64,000 nt of DNA, taken from QVMM01 sp047030855. GTDB taxonomy: Bacteria > Bacteroidota > Bacteroidia > Bacteroidales > Dysgonomonadaceae. A model generated the notes under the pieces. It was given only the letters and a program-made list of their open reading frames with translations, searched no databases and was not told where the DNA came from. Shown piece by piece: positions 35,602-44,372 of the stretch. Each line of letters opens with the position of its first letter. Position 1 is the stretch's first letter. Location of the stretch: NCBI GenBank assembly GCA_047030855.1, contig JBKYIJ010000008.1, forward strand, positions 2,046,001 to 2,110,000. Reading direction: 5' to 3'. The position numbers and the translations under genes are program-made.

Positions 35602-35703
35602 GGCGGGTAAGTCCTATACGGCCAGCTCCTGATGAATCCCCCAGGGTTTGATCGCAGCAAGGGTAGTTGGTTGTAGCGGCGCGATATAGTAAGCTTGCCC
35701 ACC
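35602..35703 (+). ncRNA. ffs: Signal recognition particle RNA, small bacterial type (4.5S)
   Basis: About 102 nt folding as one long hairpin: the ends GGCGGGTAAG and CTTGCCCACC pair (two G-U), followed by inner helices. The apical part reads CCCCCAGG ... GCAGCAAGGG, corresponding to the conserved symmetric loop (CAGG / AGCAGC) bound by the Ffh M domain. The tip between these is unlike the common GGAA tetraloop. It is located directly after a strong promoter and before tRNA-Thr. It acts with Ffh in co-translational membrane targeting. Confidence 0.75.
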
Positions 35704-35704
35704 T

Positions 35705-35778
35705 GCCTCTTTAGCTCAGCTGGCCAGAGCACGTGATTTGTAATCTCGGGGTCGTTGGTTCGAATCCGACAAGAGGCT
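35705..35778 (+). tRNA. tRNA-Thr (anticodon TGT)
   Basis: 74 nt. The acceptor GCCTCTT pairs with AAGAGGC; D arm GCTCAGCTGGCCAGAGC; anticodon loop TTTGTAA; T arm GTTGGTTCGAATCCGAC. It starts one or two bases after the SRP RNA, so the two are probably processed from one transcript. Confidence 0.93.
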
Positions 35779-35796
35779 CAAAGAAATATTGAAGAA

Positions 35797-35830
35797 AGAG
35801 GGTTGCTATGAAAATGGCAACCTTTTCTTT
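35797..35830 (+). terminator. Terminator of the SRP RNA-tRNA-Thr transcript
   Basis: Stem AGAGGGTTGC / GCAACCTTTT (about 35797-35806 and 35817-35826) with two G-U pairs, followed by a T-rich tract. Confidence 0.6.
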
Positions 35831-35863
35831 ATTGTAGTATATTTACTTTTTAGTTATATAAAT

Positions 35864-37141
35864 ATGGGAAATCATAAGATTTCGGATTTTGAAATAATGT
35901 CTCCTGTCGGATCGTACGATTCTTTGGCAGCAGCTATTCAGGGCGGAGCAGATTCTATCTATTTCGGAATAGAAGGCTTGAATATGAGAGCAAAGTCGTC
36001 TAACAATTTTACGGTAGACGATTTAAGGAATATCGCTCAAATTTGTCGGGAGAATAATATGAAAAGCTATCTTACCGTAAATACCATTATTTACGATAAT
36101 GATATTTCTCTTATGCACAAGATCGTTAATGCCGCGAAAGAAGCGAATCTTTCGGCTGTTATAGCGTCCGATGTATCGGTTATGATGTATGCCCGGAGTA
36201 TTGGTGTGGAAGTGCATCTTTCGACTCAATTGAATATAACGAACACCGAAGCCCTCAAATTTTACGCGCAGTTTGCCGATGTTGTAGTATTGGCACGAGA
36301 ACTTAATCTGGATCAGGTAGCGTCTATCTATAACGACATTGTCGGACAACAAATCAAAGGTCCTAACGGAGAATTGATAAGAATAGAGATGTTTGCTCAC
36401 GGAGCGTTGTGCATGGCAGTGTCGGGCAAATGTTATTTGAGCCTGCACGAGAAAGATTTATCGGCAAACCGAGGCGCTTGCAACCAGTTGTGCAGACGCG
36501 GATATATCGTCAAAGATAAAGAAAGCGATATTGAACTTGAGATTGACAACGAATACATTATGTCGCCCAAAGATTTGAAAACCATACATTTCATGAATAA
36601 AATGATGGATGCGGGCGTAAGGGTGTTTAAAATAGAAGGCAGGGCGCGCGGTCCCGAGTATGTAAGAACCGTGACGGAGTGTTATAAAGAAGCTGTTAAA
36701 TCTCACTGTGAAGGAACGTACAATGAAGATAAGATAAAAGATTGGGATATACGTTTGAAAACCGTATTTAATCGTGGTTTCTGGAATGGTTATTATCTGG
36801 GGCAACGTTTGGGCGAATGGTCGAGCAATTACGGTTCGGAAGCTACTAAACGAAAGGTTTATATCGGAAAAGGCATCAAATATTTTTCTAATCTCGGAGT
36901 AGGGGAGTTTCTTATGGAAACGCAATCGCTGAAAGTCGGGGACGAAATCCTCATAACAGGGCCTACGACAGGTGCCGTTACTCAGATTGTGGATGAAATC
37001 CGCGTCGATCTCAAACCTGTTGAAAAAACGGTTAAAGGCGAGAAATTCTCTATTAAACTGACGGATAAGATACGCCCTTCCGATAAACTGTTCAAACTTG
37101 TTAAAGTAGATATGGAAAGAAAATTCGTACAAAAAGCATAG
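35864..37141 (+). CDS. U32 family protein, TrhP-like (tRNA U34 hydroxylation)
   Basis: 425 aa from the ATG at 35864 (MGNHKISDFEIMSPVGSYDSLAAAIQGGADSIYFG); an upstream in-frame ATG at 35789 lies in the terminator hairpin and is rejected. It has the U32 signature EMFAHGALCMAVSGKCYLS, then ANRGACNQLCRRGY, and a C-terminal beta-domain, the size and order of TrhP/YegQ. TrhP makes ho5U34 in tRNAs. It is a paralogue of the longer RlhA-like protein at 2013-3836. Confidence 0.82.
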   Translation: MGNHKISDFEIMSPVGSYDSLAAAIQGGADSIYFGIEGLNMRAKSSNNFTVDDLRNIAQICRENNMKSYLTVNTIIYDNDISLMHKIVNAAKEANLSAVIASDVSVMMYARSIGVEVHLSTQLNITNTEALKFYAQFADVVVLARELNLDQVASIYNDIVGQQIKGPNGELIRIEMFAHGALCMAVSGKCYLSLHEKDLSANRGACNQLCRRGYIVKDKESDIELEIDNEYIMSPKDLKTIHFMNKMMDAGVRVFKIEGRARGPEYVRTVTECYKEAVKSHCEGTYNEDKIKDWDIRLKTVFNRGFWNGYYLGQRLGEWSSNYGSEATKRKVYIGKGIKYFSNLGVGEFLMETQSLKVGDEILITGPTTGAVTQIVDEIRVDLKPVEKTVKGEKFSIKLTDKIRPSDKLFKLVKVDMERKFVQKA

Positions 37142-37267
37142 CCTGTCGCCAGACTGTGCTTTTTGATATTTCTACTTTTGTTTTTGTCACTTGCCTGTTT
37201 TTTCTGCTTTTATCATAGCTTTTTATCCCTTTACTTTTTTTATTTTTGAGAAAACCCTTAAGTTTTA

Positions 37268-37284
37268 ACACATAACTTATGTGT
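37268..37284. promoter_or_regulatory. Perfect palindrome upstream of aldA
   Basis: 8-bp arms ACACATAA / TTATGTGT around one C, 44 bases before the aldA start. It could be an operator; no regulator gene adjoins it. Confidence 0.4.
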
Positions 37285-37328
37285 GTTAGTATGATATCAA
37301 TTTGAATTAACTAATAAACTTTTATGCC

Positions 37329-38765
37329 ATGAAAGAATTAAAGATGTTTATTAACGGGAAATTTGTTGAAAATGCTTCAGGTAAATGGATTCATGTATTA
37401 AATCCATCTACCGAGGAAGTGATTTCCCGTATGCCCGACGGAACTGTTGAAGACACCCGGAAAGCTATTGATGCCGCTGAAGCTGCCCAACCCGAATGGG
37501 AAAAGCTCCCCGCCGTTGTACGTGCCGGCTATTTGACAAAAATAGCGGAAGGAATCAGAAAACGAGGAAAGGAACTGACTGACATTATCGTAAAAGAAGG
37601 AGGCAAAACACAGGCTTTAGCCAATACGGAAGTTTATTTTACTGCGGATTACCTCGATTATATGGCGGGTTGGGCACGCCGTTATGAAGGCGAAATCATA
37701 CAAAGCGATCGCCCTAACGAAACAATATTTGTCTTTAAAAAACCTTTGGGCGTTACAACGGGCGTTCTCCCCTGGAATTTTCCTTTTTTTCTTATTGCCC
37801 GTAAGGCTGCGCCTGCACTGGTTACAGGTAACACTATCGTGGTAAAACCCAGCCAGTTGACACCAGAAAATGCTTATGTGTTTGCTCAGATAGTGGAAGA
37901 AGTCGGGTTGCCCAAAGGCGTTTTTAATCTTGTAAACGGACGAGGTTCTGTTGTGGGAAACGAATTGGCGGCAAACCCTAAAGTAGCTATGGTCAGCCTC
38001 ACTGGAAGCGTGAGTGCAGGACAGCAGATAATGACCGCCGCCGCTCCCAATATTACAAAAGTATCCCTTGAATTGGGAGGTAAGGCTCCCGCTATTGTTA
38101 TGGACGATGCCGATCTTGATTTGGCTGTTAAATCCATTATTGATTCCCGCGTAATTAATACAGGGCAGGTTTGCAACTGTGCGGAGCGTGTCTATGTGCA
38201 TAAGAATATAAAAGATGCTTTCCTCAAAAAACTGGTTGAGGGCATGAAAAAAGTAAAAGTCGGCAATCCTTCCGAAAAAAATGATTTGGATATGGGACCG
38301 CTTATCGAAGAAAAAGCTCTTATACTGATTCAGGAAAAAGTTGAAAAAGCTGTTAAGCAAGGTGCTGAACTCCTTTGCGGAGGAAAACGTATTGGAAGCA
38401 GAGGTTATTTCTTTGAACCGACAGTATTGTCAGTCGATAGTAATAAAATGGATATTATGCAGGAAGAAACATTCGGACCCGTTTTGCCTGTGATGGAATT
38501 TTCGGATTTGGACGAAGCCATTGCGATGGCGAACGATTCGGAATTCGGATTGACATCGTCCATTTATACGCAAAACCTTGAGACAGCGATGAAAGCTATG
38601 AGAAGGCTTAAATTCGGAGAAACTTATATTAACAGAGAGAATTTCGAAGCTATGCAGGGATTTCATGCCGGCTGGCGAAAGTCGGGAATCGGCGGTGCAG
38701 ACGGTAAACATGGTTTGGAAGAATACCTGCAAACACATGTTGTGTATCTCGAAACAAAAAACTAA
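37329..38765 (+). CDS. aldA: Aldehyde dehydrogenase A (lactaldehyde/glycolaldehyde dehydrogenase)
   Basis: 478 aa. NAD-binding LTGSVSAGQQI, general-base ELGGKAP (Glu249) and GQVCNCAERVYV with catalytic Cys282 are present. The GQVCNCAERVYV block and the overall length match E. coli AldA more than other ALDHs. It oxidises L-lactaldehyde from fucose/rhamnose breakdown, or glycolaldehyde, with NAD. It is a single gene with a terminator after it and a palindrome before it. Confidence 0.9.
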   Translation: MKELKMFINGKFVENASGKWIHVLNPSTEEVISRMPDGTVEDTRKAIDAAEAAQPEWEKLPAVVRAGYLTKIAEGIRKRGKELTDIIVKEGGKTQALANTEVYFTADYLDYMAGWARRYEGEIIQSDRPNETIFVFKKPLGVTTGVLPWNFPFFLIARKAAPALVTGNTIVVKPSQLTPENAYVFAQIVEEVGLPKGVFNLVNGRGSVVGNELAANPKVAMVSLTGSVSAGQQIMTAAAPNITKVSLELGGKAPAIVMDDADLDLAVKSIIDSRVINTGQVCNCAERVYVHKNIKDAFLKKLVEGMKKVKVGNPSEKNDLDMGPLIEEKALILIQEKVEKAVKQGAELLCGGKRIGSRGYFFEPTVLSVDSNKMDIMQEETFGPVLPVMEFSDLDEAIAMANDSEFGLTSSIYTQNLETAMKAMRRLKFGETYINRENFEAMQGFHAGWRKSGIGGADGKHGLEEYLQTHVVYLETKN

Positions 38766-38790
38766 CACCAAAACTCAGTTTATAGATTAT

Positions 38791-38825
38791 AAAAAAAGCT
38801 GCTCTTTTAGGGAGCAGCTTTTTTT
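38791..38825. terminator. Bidirectional terminator between aldA and the convergent gene
   Basis: 14-bp arms AAAAAAAGCTGCTC (38791-38804) and GAGCAGCTTTTTTT (38812-38825). Confidence 0.9.
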
Positions 38826-38844
38826 GTATGATAAATATTGATTA

Positions 38845-40038
38845 TTATACTTCCAGATTTATATCGAATAATTCGTGCCAAGGCAGCCCTTGTTTGTTAA
38901 GTTGTTCCATAAACGGATCGGGATCAAATTCTTCCACATTGAATACTCCCGGCTTACGCCAGATGCCTTTCATAAACATCATTGCTCCGATCATTGCAGG
39001 AACTCCTGTCGTGTAACTTACTCCCTGAGTGCCTGTTTCTTTATATGCAGCCTCATGCGAACAGTTGTTATATATATAATAGGTGTGTTCTTTCCCGTCT
39101 TTGATCCCTTTTATACGGCAACCGATAGACGTTTGTCCTTTATAGTTTTCTCCGAGTTCGCCCGGATCGGGAAGTACGGCTTTTAAGAATTGGATCGGAA
39201 CAATCTCGACGCCATTGTACATTACAGGGTCAATTCGTGCCATACCTATATTTTGTATTACGCGCAAGTGTGTAAGGTATTCCTGCCCGAACGTCATCCA
39301 GAAACGTGCACGCTTCAATGTCGGGAAATTCTTTACAAGAGATTCGAGCTCTTCGTGATAAATCACATACGATTCTTTAGGTCCGATGTTCGGGTATGTA
39401 AGAGGTTTATGTATTTCGTGCGGCTCTGTTTCGATCCATTTCCCGTTTTCCCAGTATTTTCCCTTTTGGGTTACTTCCCTGATGTTAATTTCGGGGTTGA
39501 AATTTGTAGCAAATGCTTTCCCGTGATCTCCTGCATTGCAATCTACTATGTCCAGAGTATGTAACTCATCGAAATAGTGTTTCGCCGCATATGCCGTGAA
39601 TACGCTTGTTACTCCGGGATCGAAACCGCAACCTAAAATGGCAGTTAACCCTGCTTGTCTGAACTTATCCTGATATGCCCATTGCCATTTGTATTCGAAT
39701 TTTGCTTCTTCTTTAGGTTCGTAATTTGCGGTATCAAGATAGTTCACCCCACAGGCAAGACAGGCATCCATTATCGTCAGATCCTGATACGGGAGCGCTA
39801 CGTTTATGACTAATTCCGGTTGATAAGATTTGAATAGTTTGATCAGATCCTCTACATTGTCTGCATCTACCTGTGCGGTCTTTATCTTATTCCCTCCGAT
39901 AGCTTTTGCAATGGCATCGCATTTTGATTTTGTCCTGCTGGCAAGCATTATTTCGGTAAAAACGTCAGAATTTTGTGCTACTTTATGTGCAACAACTGTT
40001 CCGACTCCGCCAGCTCCTATTATTAGAACTTTTCCCAT
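38845..40038 (-). CDS. Saccharopine dehydrogenase family protein, probable carboxynorspermidine synthase
   Basis: 397 aa. N-terminal Rossmann motif VLIIGAGGVGTVVAHKVAQ, then ILGCGFDPGVTSVFTAYA and NPEINIREVTQKGKYWENGKW. This pattern and length match carboxynorspermidine/carboxyspermidine dehydrogenases, which condense a diamine with aspartate semialdehyde using NADPH in the alternative spermidine pathway common in Bacteroidetes. The partner decarboxylase (nspC) is not adjacent. A true saccharopine dehydrogenase is less likely. Confidence 0.82.
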   Translation of the reverse strand: MGKVLIIGAGGVGTVVAHKVAQNSDVFTEIMLASRTKSKCDAIAKAIGGNKIKTAQVDADNVEDLIKLFKSYQPELVINVALPYQDLTIMDACLACGVNYLDTANYEPKEEAKFEYKWQWAYQDKFRQAGLTAILGCGFDPGVTSVFTAYAAKHYFDELHTLDIVDCNAGDHGKAFATNFNPEINIREVTQKGKYWENGKWIETEPHEIHKPLTYPNIGPKESYVIYHEELESLVKNFPTLKRARFWMTFGQEYLTHLRVIQNIGMARIDPVMYNGVEIVPIQFLKAVLPDPGELGENYKGQTSIGCRIKGIKDGKEHTYYIYNNCSHEAAYKETGTQGVSYTTGVPAMIGAMMFMKGIWRKPGVFNVEEFDPDPFMEQLNKQGLPWHELFDINLEV

Positions 40039-40118
40039 TTTTTTATATTTTTTAAATAGTTAAAAAGCGTATTGTTACTAATGATTAAAAATGATAAGTG
40101 TACTTACTTTTTTCTGAA

Positions 40119-40126
40119 CAAAAATA
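40119..40126 (-). promoter_or_regulatory. -7 box of the carboxynorspermidine synthase gene
   Basis: TATTTTTG on the minus strand; divergent from the atp promoter. Confidence 0.4.
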
Positions 40127-40148
40127 AATTAAAAAATTAAATATTCCC

Positions 40149-40156
40149 TATATTTG
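40149..40156 (+). promoter_or_regulatory. -7 promoter box of the ATP synthase operon
   Basis: TATATTTG, 84 bases before the atpD start; this leaves an AT-rich leader. Confidence 0.6.
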
Positions 40157-40240
40157 CTCTGCCTTTAAAGAAAGGTTATCAGTTTTTGGTATCTTGATAA
40201 AAAAGAAATAAATAATAAATATAATAAAAGAAATTAGCTT

Positions 40241-41767
40241 ATGTCACAAATTATTGGGCATATATCGCAAGTCATAGGTCCTGTTGTCGATGTGTTTTTC
40301 GACACAAAGGACGCTTCCGCGGACTTGCCGAAAATTCATGATGCTCTTCAAGTAAAAAGGACTGACGGACGTATTTTGATCGTAGAGGTTCAGCAACATA
40401 TCGGTGAAGATACGGTGAGAACTGTTGCTATGGATAGTACGGATGGACTTAAGAGAGGACTTGAGGTTGTTCCCACGGGATTGCCTATAACCATGCCGAC
40501 GGGAGAACAAGTGAAAGGGCGTCTTATGAACGTAATCGGGGATGCCATTGACGGAATGAGTGACGTTAATAAAAAAGACGGGTTGCCAATCCATCGCGAG
40601 GCGCCTAAATTTGAAGATCTGGTAACAAATACCGAAATTCTGTTTACAGGAATAAAGGTTATCGACTTACTGGCTCCTTATACAAAAGGAGGTAAAGTCG
40701 GGCTTTTCGGAGGTGCCGGAGTTGGCAAAACCGTGTTGATTATGGAATTGATCAATAATATTGCAAAAAAGCATAACGGTTATTCTGTATTTGCCGGAGT
40801 GGGGGAGCGTACCCGTGAAGGTAACGACTTGCTCCGTGAAATGATCGAGTCTAATGTAATCCGTTATGGTGAAGAATTCAAAAAAGGAATGGAAGAAGGG
40901 AAATGGGATTTATCTAAAGTAGATTCTGAGGAATTGAAAAAGTCTCAAATATCCTTGGTATTCGGGCAGATGAACGAACCTCCCGGAGCACGTTCTTCAG
41001 TAGCCCTTTCGGGACTGACTGTTGCCGAATCGTTCCGTGATGCGGATCATGGTGACGGAGGTCCAAAAGATATCTTGTTTTTTATTGATAATATTTTTCG
41101 TTTTACACAAGCCGGTTCCGAAGTTTCTGCCCTGTTAGGGCGTATGCCTTCTGCCGTTGGTTATCAACCGACATTGGCTACCGAAATGGGTGCGATGCAG
41201 GAACGTATTACTTCTACGAAGAACGGATCTATTACATCGGTACAGGCTGTTTATGTGCCTGCCGATGACTTGACAGACCCTGCGCCTGCTACAACTTTCA
41301 GCCACTTGGATGCGACAACGGTATTGAGCCGTAAGATTACGGAATTAGGAATTTATCCTGCTGTGGATCCGTTGGATTCTACATCAAGAAGCCTTGATCC
41401 GAACATTGTCGGACAGGAACATTATGACGTAGCTCAAAGGGTAAAACAAATCCTTCAAAGAAACAAGGAACTTCAGGATATTATATCCATACTTGGTATG
41501 GAAGAACTTTCGGACGAAGACCGTACTATCGTAAACCGTGCAAGGCGTATTCAACGATTTTTGTCGCAACCGTTTAATGTTGCGGTTCAGTTTACGGGCG
41601 TTCCCGGAGTTATTGTTCCGATAGAAGATACGATTAAAGGGTTTAAAATGATCTTGGACGGTGAAGTCGATTATCTTCCCGAACAGGCATTTTTAAATGT
41701 AGGTACAATTGAAGATGCAATAGCAAAAGGCAAGGCAATCCTTGAAAAGGCTAAGGAAGAACAATAA
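40241..41767 (+). CDS. atpD: F1Fo ATP synthase subunit beta
   Basis: 508 aa. P-loop GGAGVGKTV near residue 160, catalytic GERTREGNDL, ALSGLTVAE and the DELSEED-region counterpart MEELSDEDR. It is the catalytic subunit of F1. It is the first gene of a nine-gene operon in which beta and epsilon precede the Fo genes, the order seen in Bacteroidetes. The next start is 25 bases after its stop. Confidence 0.97.
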   Translation: MSQIIGHISQVIGPVVDVFFDTKDASADLPKIHDALQVKRTDGRILIVEVQQHIGEDTVRTVAMDSTDGLKRGLEVVPTGLPITMPTGEQVKGRLMNVIGDAIDGMSDVNKKDGLPIHREAPKFEDLVTNTEILFTGIKVIDLLAPYTKGGKVGLFGGAGVGKTVLIMELINNIAKKHNGYSVFAGVGERTREGNDLLREMIESNVIRYGEEFKKGMEEGKWDLSKVDSEELKKSQISLVFGQMNEPPGARSSVALSGLTVAESFRDADHGDGGPKDILFFIDNIFRFTQAGSEVSALLGRMPSAVGYQPTLATEMGAMQERITSTKNGSITSVQAVYVPADDLTDPAPATTFSHLDATTVLSRKITELGIYPAVDPLDSTSRSLDPNIVGQEHYDVAQRVKQILQRNKELQDIISILGMEELSDEDRTIVNRARRIQRFLSQPFNVAVQFTGVPGVIVPIEDTIKGFKMILDGEVDYLPEQAFLNVGTIEDAIAKGKAILEKAKEEQ

Positions 41768-41792
41768 TCCTAAGTAAAAAGGGAATATAATA

Positions 41793-42038
41793 ATGAGTAC
41801 TGAATTACAATTAAATATTATTTCTGCTGAGAAAAAGATATTTTCGGGTAAAGTAACGTCCGTTACCCTTCCCGGAAAATTGGGCAAATTCAGTATTTTG
41901 CCTGATCATGCTCCATTAGTGTCTTCGTTGGATGCCGGTACGATCAAATATGAAAAAAACGGATCGTCCGAAACTGTGGATATAAAAAGTGGATTTGCGG
42001 AGGTAAGTCACAATGTCGTAACTGTTTGTGTGGAATAA
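41793..42038 (+). CDS. atpC: F1Fo ATP synthase subunit epsilon (short form)
   Basis: 81 aa, only the N-terminal beta-sandwich (LNIISAEKKIFSGKVTSVTLPGKLGKFSILPDHAPLVSSLDAG). The C-terminal helical domain that inhibits ATP hydrolysis in E. coli is absent, so this F1 lacks epsilon-type autoinhibition. The truncated form is common in this phylum. Confidence 0.93.
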   Translation: MSTELQLNIISAEKKIFSGKVTSVTLPGKLGKFSILPDHAPLVSSLDAGTIKYEKNGSSETVDIKSGFAEVSHNVVTVCVE

Positions 42039-42045
42039 AAAGAAA

Positions 42046-42444
42046 ATGGATTCATTCAAGGTAAAACTGATTTTTGCTCTTATTGCTTTTGGGCTGATTG
42101 CCGGAGGAGTTGTCGGGGCATTGCTATATTATGTTTTTCCTCAGTATTACCCTAACTGGTACTTCGGAATAATCTTTTTCTTTATCATTACAGAGTCGAT
42201 AATGATGTATTACGTGGCTTCACAGATTAAGAACGTGTCATCTAAGAAAATGGTGAATGTCTATATGATGGCAAAAGTTGTGAAGATCATTCTGGCTCTT
42301 ATCTTTGTAACGGTTTATGCATTGGCGGTAAAAGAAAACCTGAAAAATTTTGTTCTTATTTTTCTTGTCTTTTACGTTCTTTATTTGTTTGTTGAGACTT
42401 TTCTGTTTTCGAGAATAGAAAAGCACTTTAAAGAGAAAAAATAA
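42046..42444 (+). CDS. Small membrane protein of the atp operon
   Basis: 132 aa from the ATG at 42046; a GTG at 42028 would overlap atpC. It has four hydrophobic segments (KLIFALIAFGLIAGGVVGALLYYVF, WYFGIIFFFIITESIMMYYVA, VVKIILALIFVTVYALAV, FVLIFLVFYVLYLFVETFLF). It occupies the place of atpI-type genes, between epsilon and subunit a; AtpI aids c-ring assembly. Sequence similarity to AtpI cannot be claimed by eye. Confidence 0.75.
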   Translation: MDSFKVKLIFALIAFGLIAGGVVGALLYYVFPQYYPNWYFGIIFFFIITESIMMYYVASQIKNVSSKKMVNVYMMAKVVKIILALIFVTVYALAVKENLKNFVLIFLVFYVLYLFVETFLFSRIEKHFKEKK

Positions 42445-42451
42445 AGTAAAT

Positions 42452-43546
42452 ATGAATTATATAAAACACATAATTATCTGTTTGTCCTTTATCGGAATAA
42501 TGGGAGTCAATCCTCTTATTGCGGCAGATAATAATGCTTCTGACGGAGAAAAATCCGAACTGAATGTTAAGGATTTGATCCTCGATCACCTTGGCGATTC
42601 GTATGAATGGCATATTACAGACTGGAAGGGAAAGCATATCTCCATTCCGTTGTTAGTCATTGTAAAAGGGCAGGAGAGCGGATGGAATGTTTTCTCATCC
42701 TCCAAGTTTCATCATGGAGCATCTGAGTACAACGGTTTTTACATCTCCGGCAGCGAAAAATATAAAGGAAAGATAGTAGAAAAAAACGCTTCGGGTGAAG
42801 AAGTTCGTCCTCTGGATCTTTCTATTACGAAAAATGTAGCTGCTTTGCTTTTTTCATCAATATTGCTTGTTACTCTGATTTTAACTACCGCAAAGTGGTA
42901 TAAAAAACGGGCAAAACAAGGAGTGATGGAAGCGCCCAAAGGCTTTATCGGATTTATGGAAATGTTTATAATGAACGTCAATGACGATATAATAAGACCT
43001 TGTATAGGAAAAGATTATAAGAAATTTGCGCCTTATCTGTTAACAGCGTTTTTCTTTATTTTTCTGAATAACCTGCTTGGGCTGATCCCGATTTTCCCGG
43101 GAGGTGCGAACCTGACGGGCAATATAGCCGTTACATTTGTTTTGGCTTTATTCACTTTTATAATTGTGAATTTCTTCGGAACAAAGGAATATTGGAAAGA
43201 AATCTTCTGGCCCGAAGTACCCACATGGCTCAAAGTACCTGTCCCTATCATGCCTGCGATTGAGTTGGTAGGCGTGTTTACCAAACCGTTTGCCTTAATG
43301 ATTCGTCTTTTTGCGAACATTCTTGCAGGGCACTCTATCGTTTTGGGCTTGACTTGTCTGATATTTGTTACGGTAAGTTTAGGACCTGCCATAAACGGTT
43401 CGATGACGGTTGTTTCCGTAGTGTTATCCGTATTTATTAATTTAGTGGAGCTGCTTGTCGCTTACATTCAGGCATACGTGTTCACAATGTTGTCCGCAGT
43501 ATTTATCGGATTGGCGAGAATAGAACCACATACACAAAAGCATTGA
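42452..43546 (+). CDS. atpB: F1Fo ATP synthase subunit a
   Basis: 364 aa. A cleavable-looking signal peptide (to about residue 24) and a periplasmic domain of some 100 residues precede the usual five-helix core, an N-terminal extension typical for this phylum. The essential Arg is in KPFALMIRLFANILAGHSIV. The C-terminal helix (LVELLVAYIQAYVFTMLSAVFIGLA) is complete. It forms the proton half-channels with the c-ring. Confidence 0.94.
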   Translation: MNYIKHIIICLSFIGIMGVNPLIAADNNASDGEKSELNVKDLILDHLGDSYEWHITDWKGKHISIPLLVIVKGQESGWNVFSSSKFHHGASEYNGFYISGSEKYKGKIVEKNASGEEVRPLDLSITKNVAALLFSSILLVTLILTTAKWYKKRAKQGVMEAPKGFIGFMEMFIMNVNDDIIRPCIGKDYKKFAPYLLTAFFFIFLNNLLGLIPIFPGGANLTGNIAVTFVLALFTFIIVNFFGTKEYWKEIFWPEVPTWLKVPVPIMPAIELVGVFTKPFALMIRLFANILAGHSIVLGLTCLIFVTVSLGPAINGSMTVVSVVLSVFINLVELLVAYIQAYVFTMLSAVFIGLARIEPHTQKH

Positions 43547-43595
43547 AAATCAACGAAAATAAAATATATTAAATAACCAATAAAATTAGAAAATT

Positions 43596-43847
43596 ATGTT
43601 ACTAACAATTCTAACAGTATTTTTGCAGGCTGCAGCAAGCTTGACAGGATTTGGAGCTGCTCTAGGAGCAGGATTAGCAGCAATCGGTGCAGGTATCGGT
43701 ATCGGTAAGATCGGTGGATCTGCAATGGAAGGTATTGCTCGTCAGCCCGAAGCTGCAGGCGATATTCGTATGTCTATGATTATTGCAGCGGCACTTATCG
43801 AAGGGGTTGCACTTTTCGCAGTTGTAGTTTGTGGATTTATTCTTTAA
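43596..43847 (+). CDS. atpE: F1Fo ATP synthase subunit c
   Basis: 83 aa, a two-helix hairpin with a Gly-rich first helix (GAALGAGLAAIGAGIGIGKIGG), the polar loop ARQPEAAG and the ion-binding Glu69 in ALIEGVALF. The residues after the Glu are Gly-Val, without the Ser/Thr ligands of Na-dependent c-subunits, so proton coupling is expected. Confidence 0.95.
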   Translation: MLLTILTVFLQAAASLTGFGAALGAGLAAIGAGIGIGKIGGSAMEGIARQPEAAGDIRMSMIIAAALIEGVALFAVVVCGFIL

Positions 43848-43862
43848 TTATAAAGATTAGCT

Positions 43863-44360
43863 ATGTTATTATTCCCTGAAACCGGGTTACTGTTTTGGAT
43901 GATTATTTCTTTCGGTATAGTTTTCGCTATACTGGCGAAATTCGGCTTTCCCATCATCACAAAAATGGTGGATGAACGTAAAACGTACATAGAAAAGTCG
44001 TTGGATGCAGCCAAAGAAGCTAACGAACAGTTGGCAAAAGTCAAAACAGAAGGCGAAGCTATTTTAGCTCAAACCCAAAAAGAACAGGCGAAAATCTTAG
44101 CTGATGCAGCAAGCACTCGTGACAGAATAGTGGAAGAAGCCCGTGAAAAGGCTCGTGCCGAAGGAGCAAAAGAATTGGAAGCGATAAGAAAGCAAATTCA
44201 GACAGAGAAAGAAGAAGCCATCAAAGACATTCGTCGTCAGGTAGCAGTTCTTTCTGTCGATATTGCTGAAAAGGTGCTTCGCAACGAATTGGACAATCAA
44301 TCGGAACAAATGAAGATGATTGATCGTTTGCTCGATGAGGCAATGGTTTCAAAATCTTAA
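43863..44360 (+). CDS. atpF: F1Fo ATP synthase subunit b
   Basis: 165 aa. One N-terminal membrane helix (FWMIISFGIVFAILAKFGFPII) is followed by a long charged right-handed coiled coil (about 40-150) with AKVKTEGEAILAQTQKEQAK-type heptad/hendecad pattern. It forms the peripheral stalk. 12 bases to atpH. Confidence 0.95.
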   Translation: MLLFPETGLLFWMIISFGIVFAILAKFGFPIITKMVDERKTYIEKSLDAAKEANEQLAKVKTEGEAILAQTQKEQAKILADAASTRDRIVEEAREKARAEGAKELEAIRKQIQTEKEEAIKDIRRQVAVLSVDIAEKVLRNELDNQSEQMKMIDRLLDEAMVSKS

Positions 44361-44372
44361 ACTTTTAATTTT

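Noticed and set aside
2013..37141. The two U32 genes as secreted collagenases
   Set aside because: No signal peptides, and both match the RNA-hydroxylation (RlhA, TrhP) subgroups with their conserved cysteines; the protease label is historical.
42028..42045. GTG start at 42028 for the small membrane protein of the atp operon
   Set aside because: It would overlap atpC and add only six residues; the ATG at 42046 is cleanly spaced 7 bases after the atpC stop.
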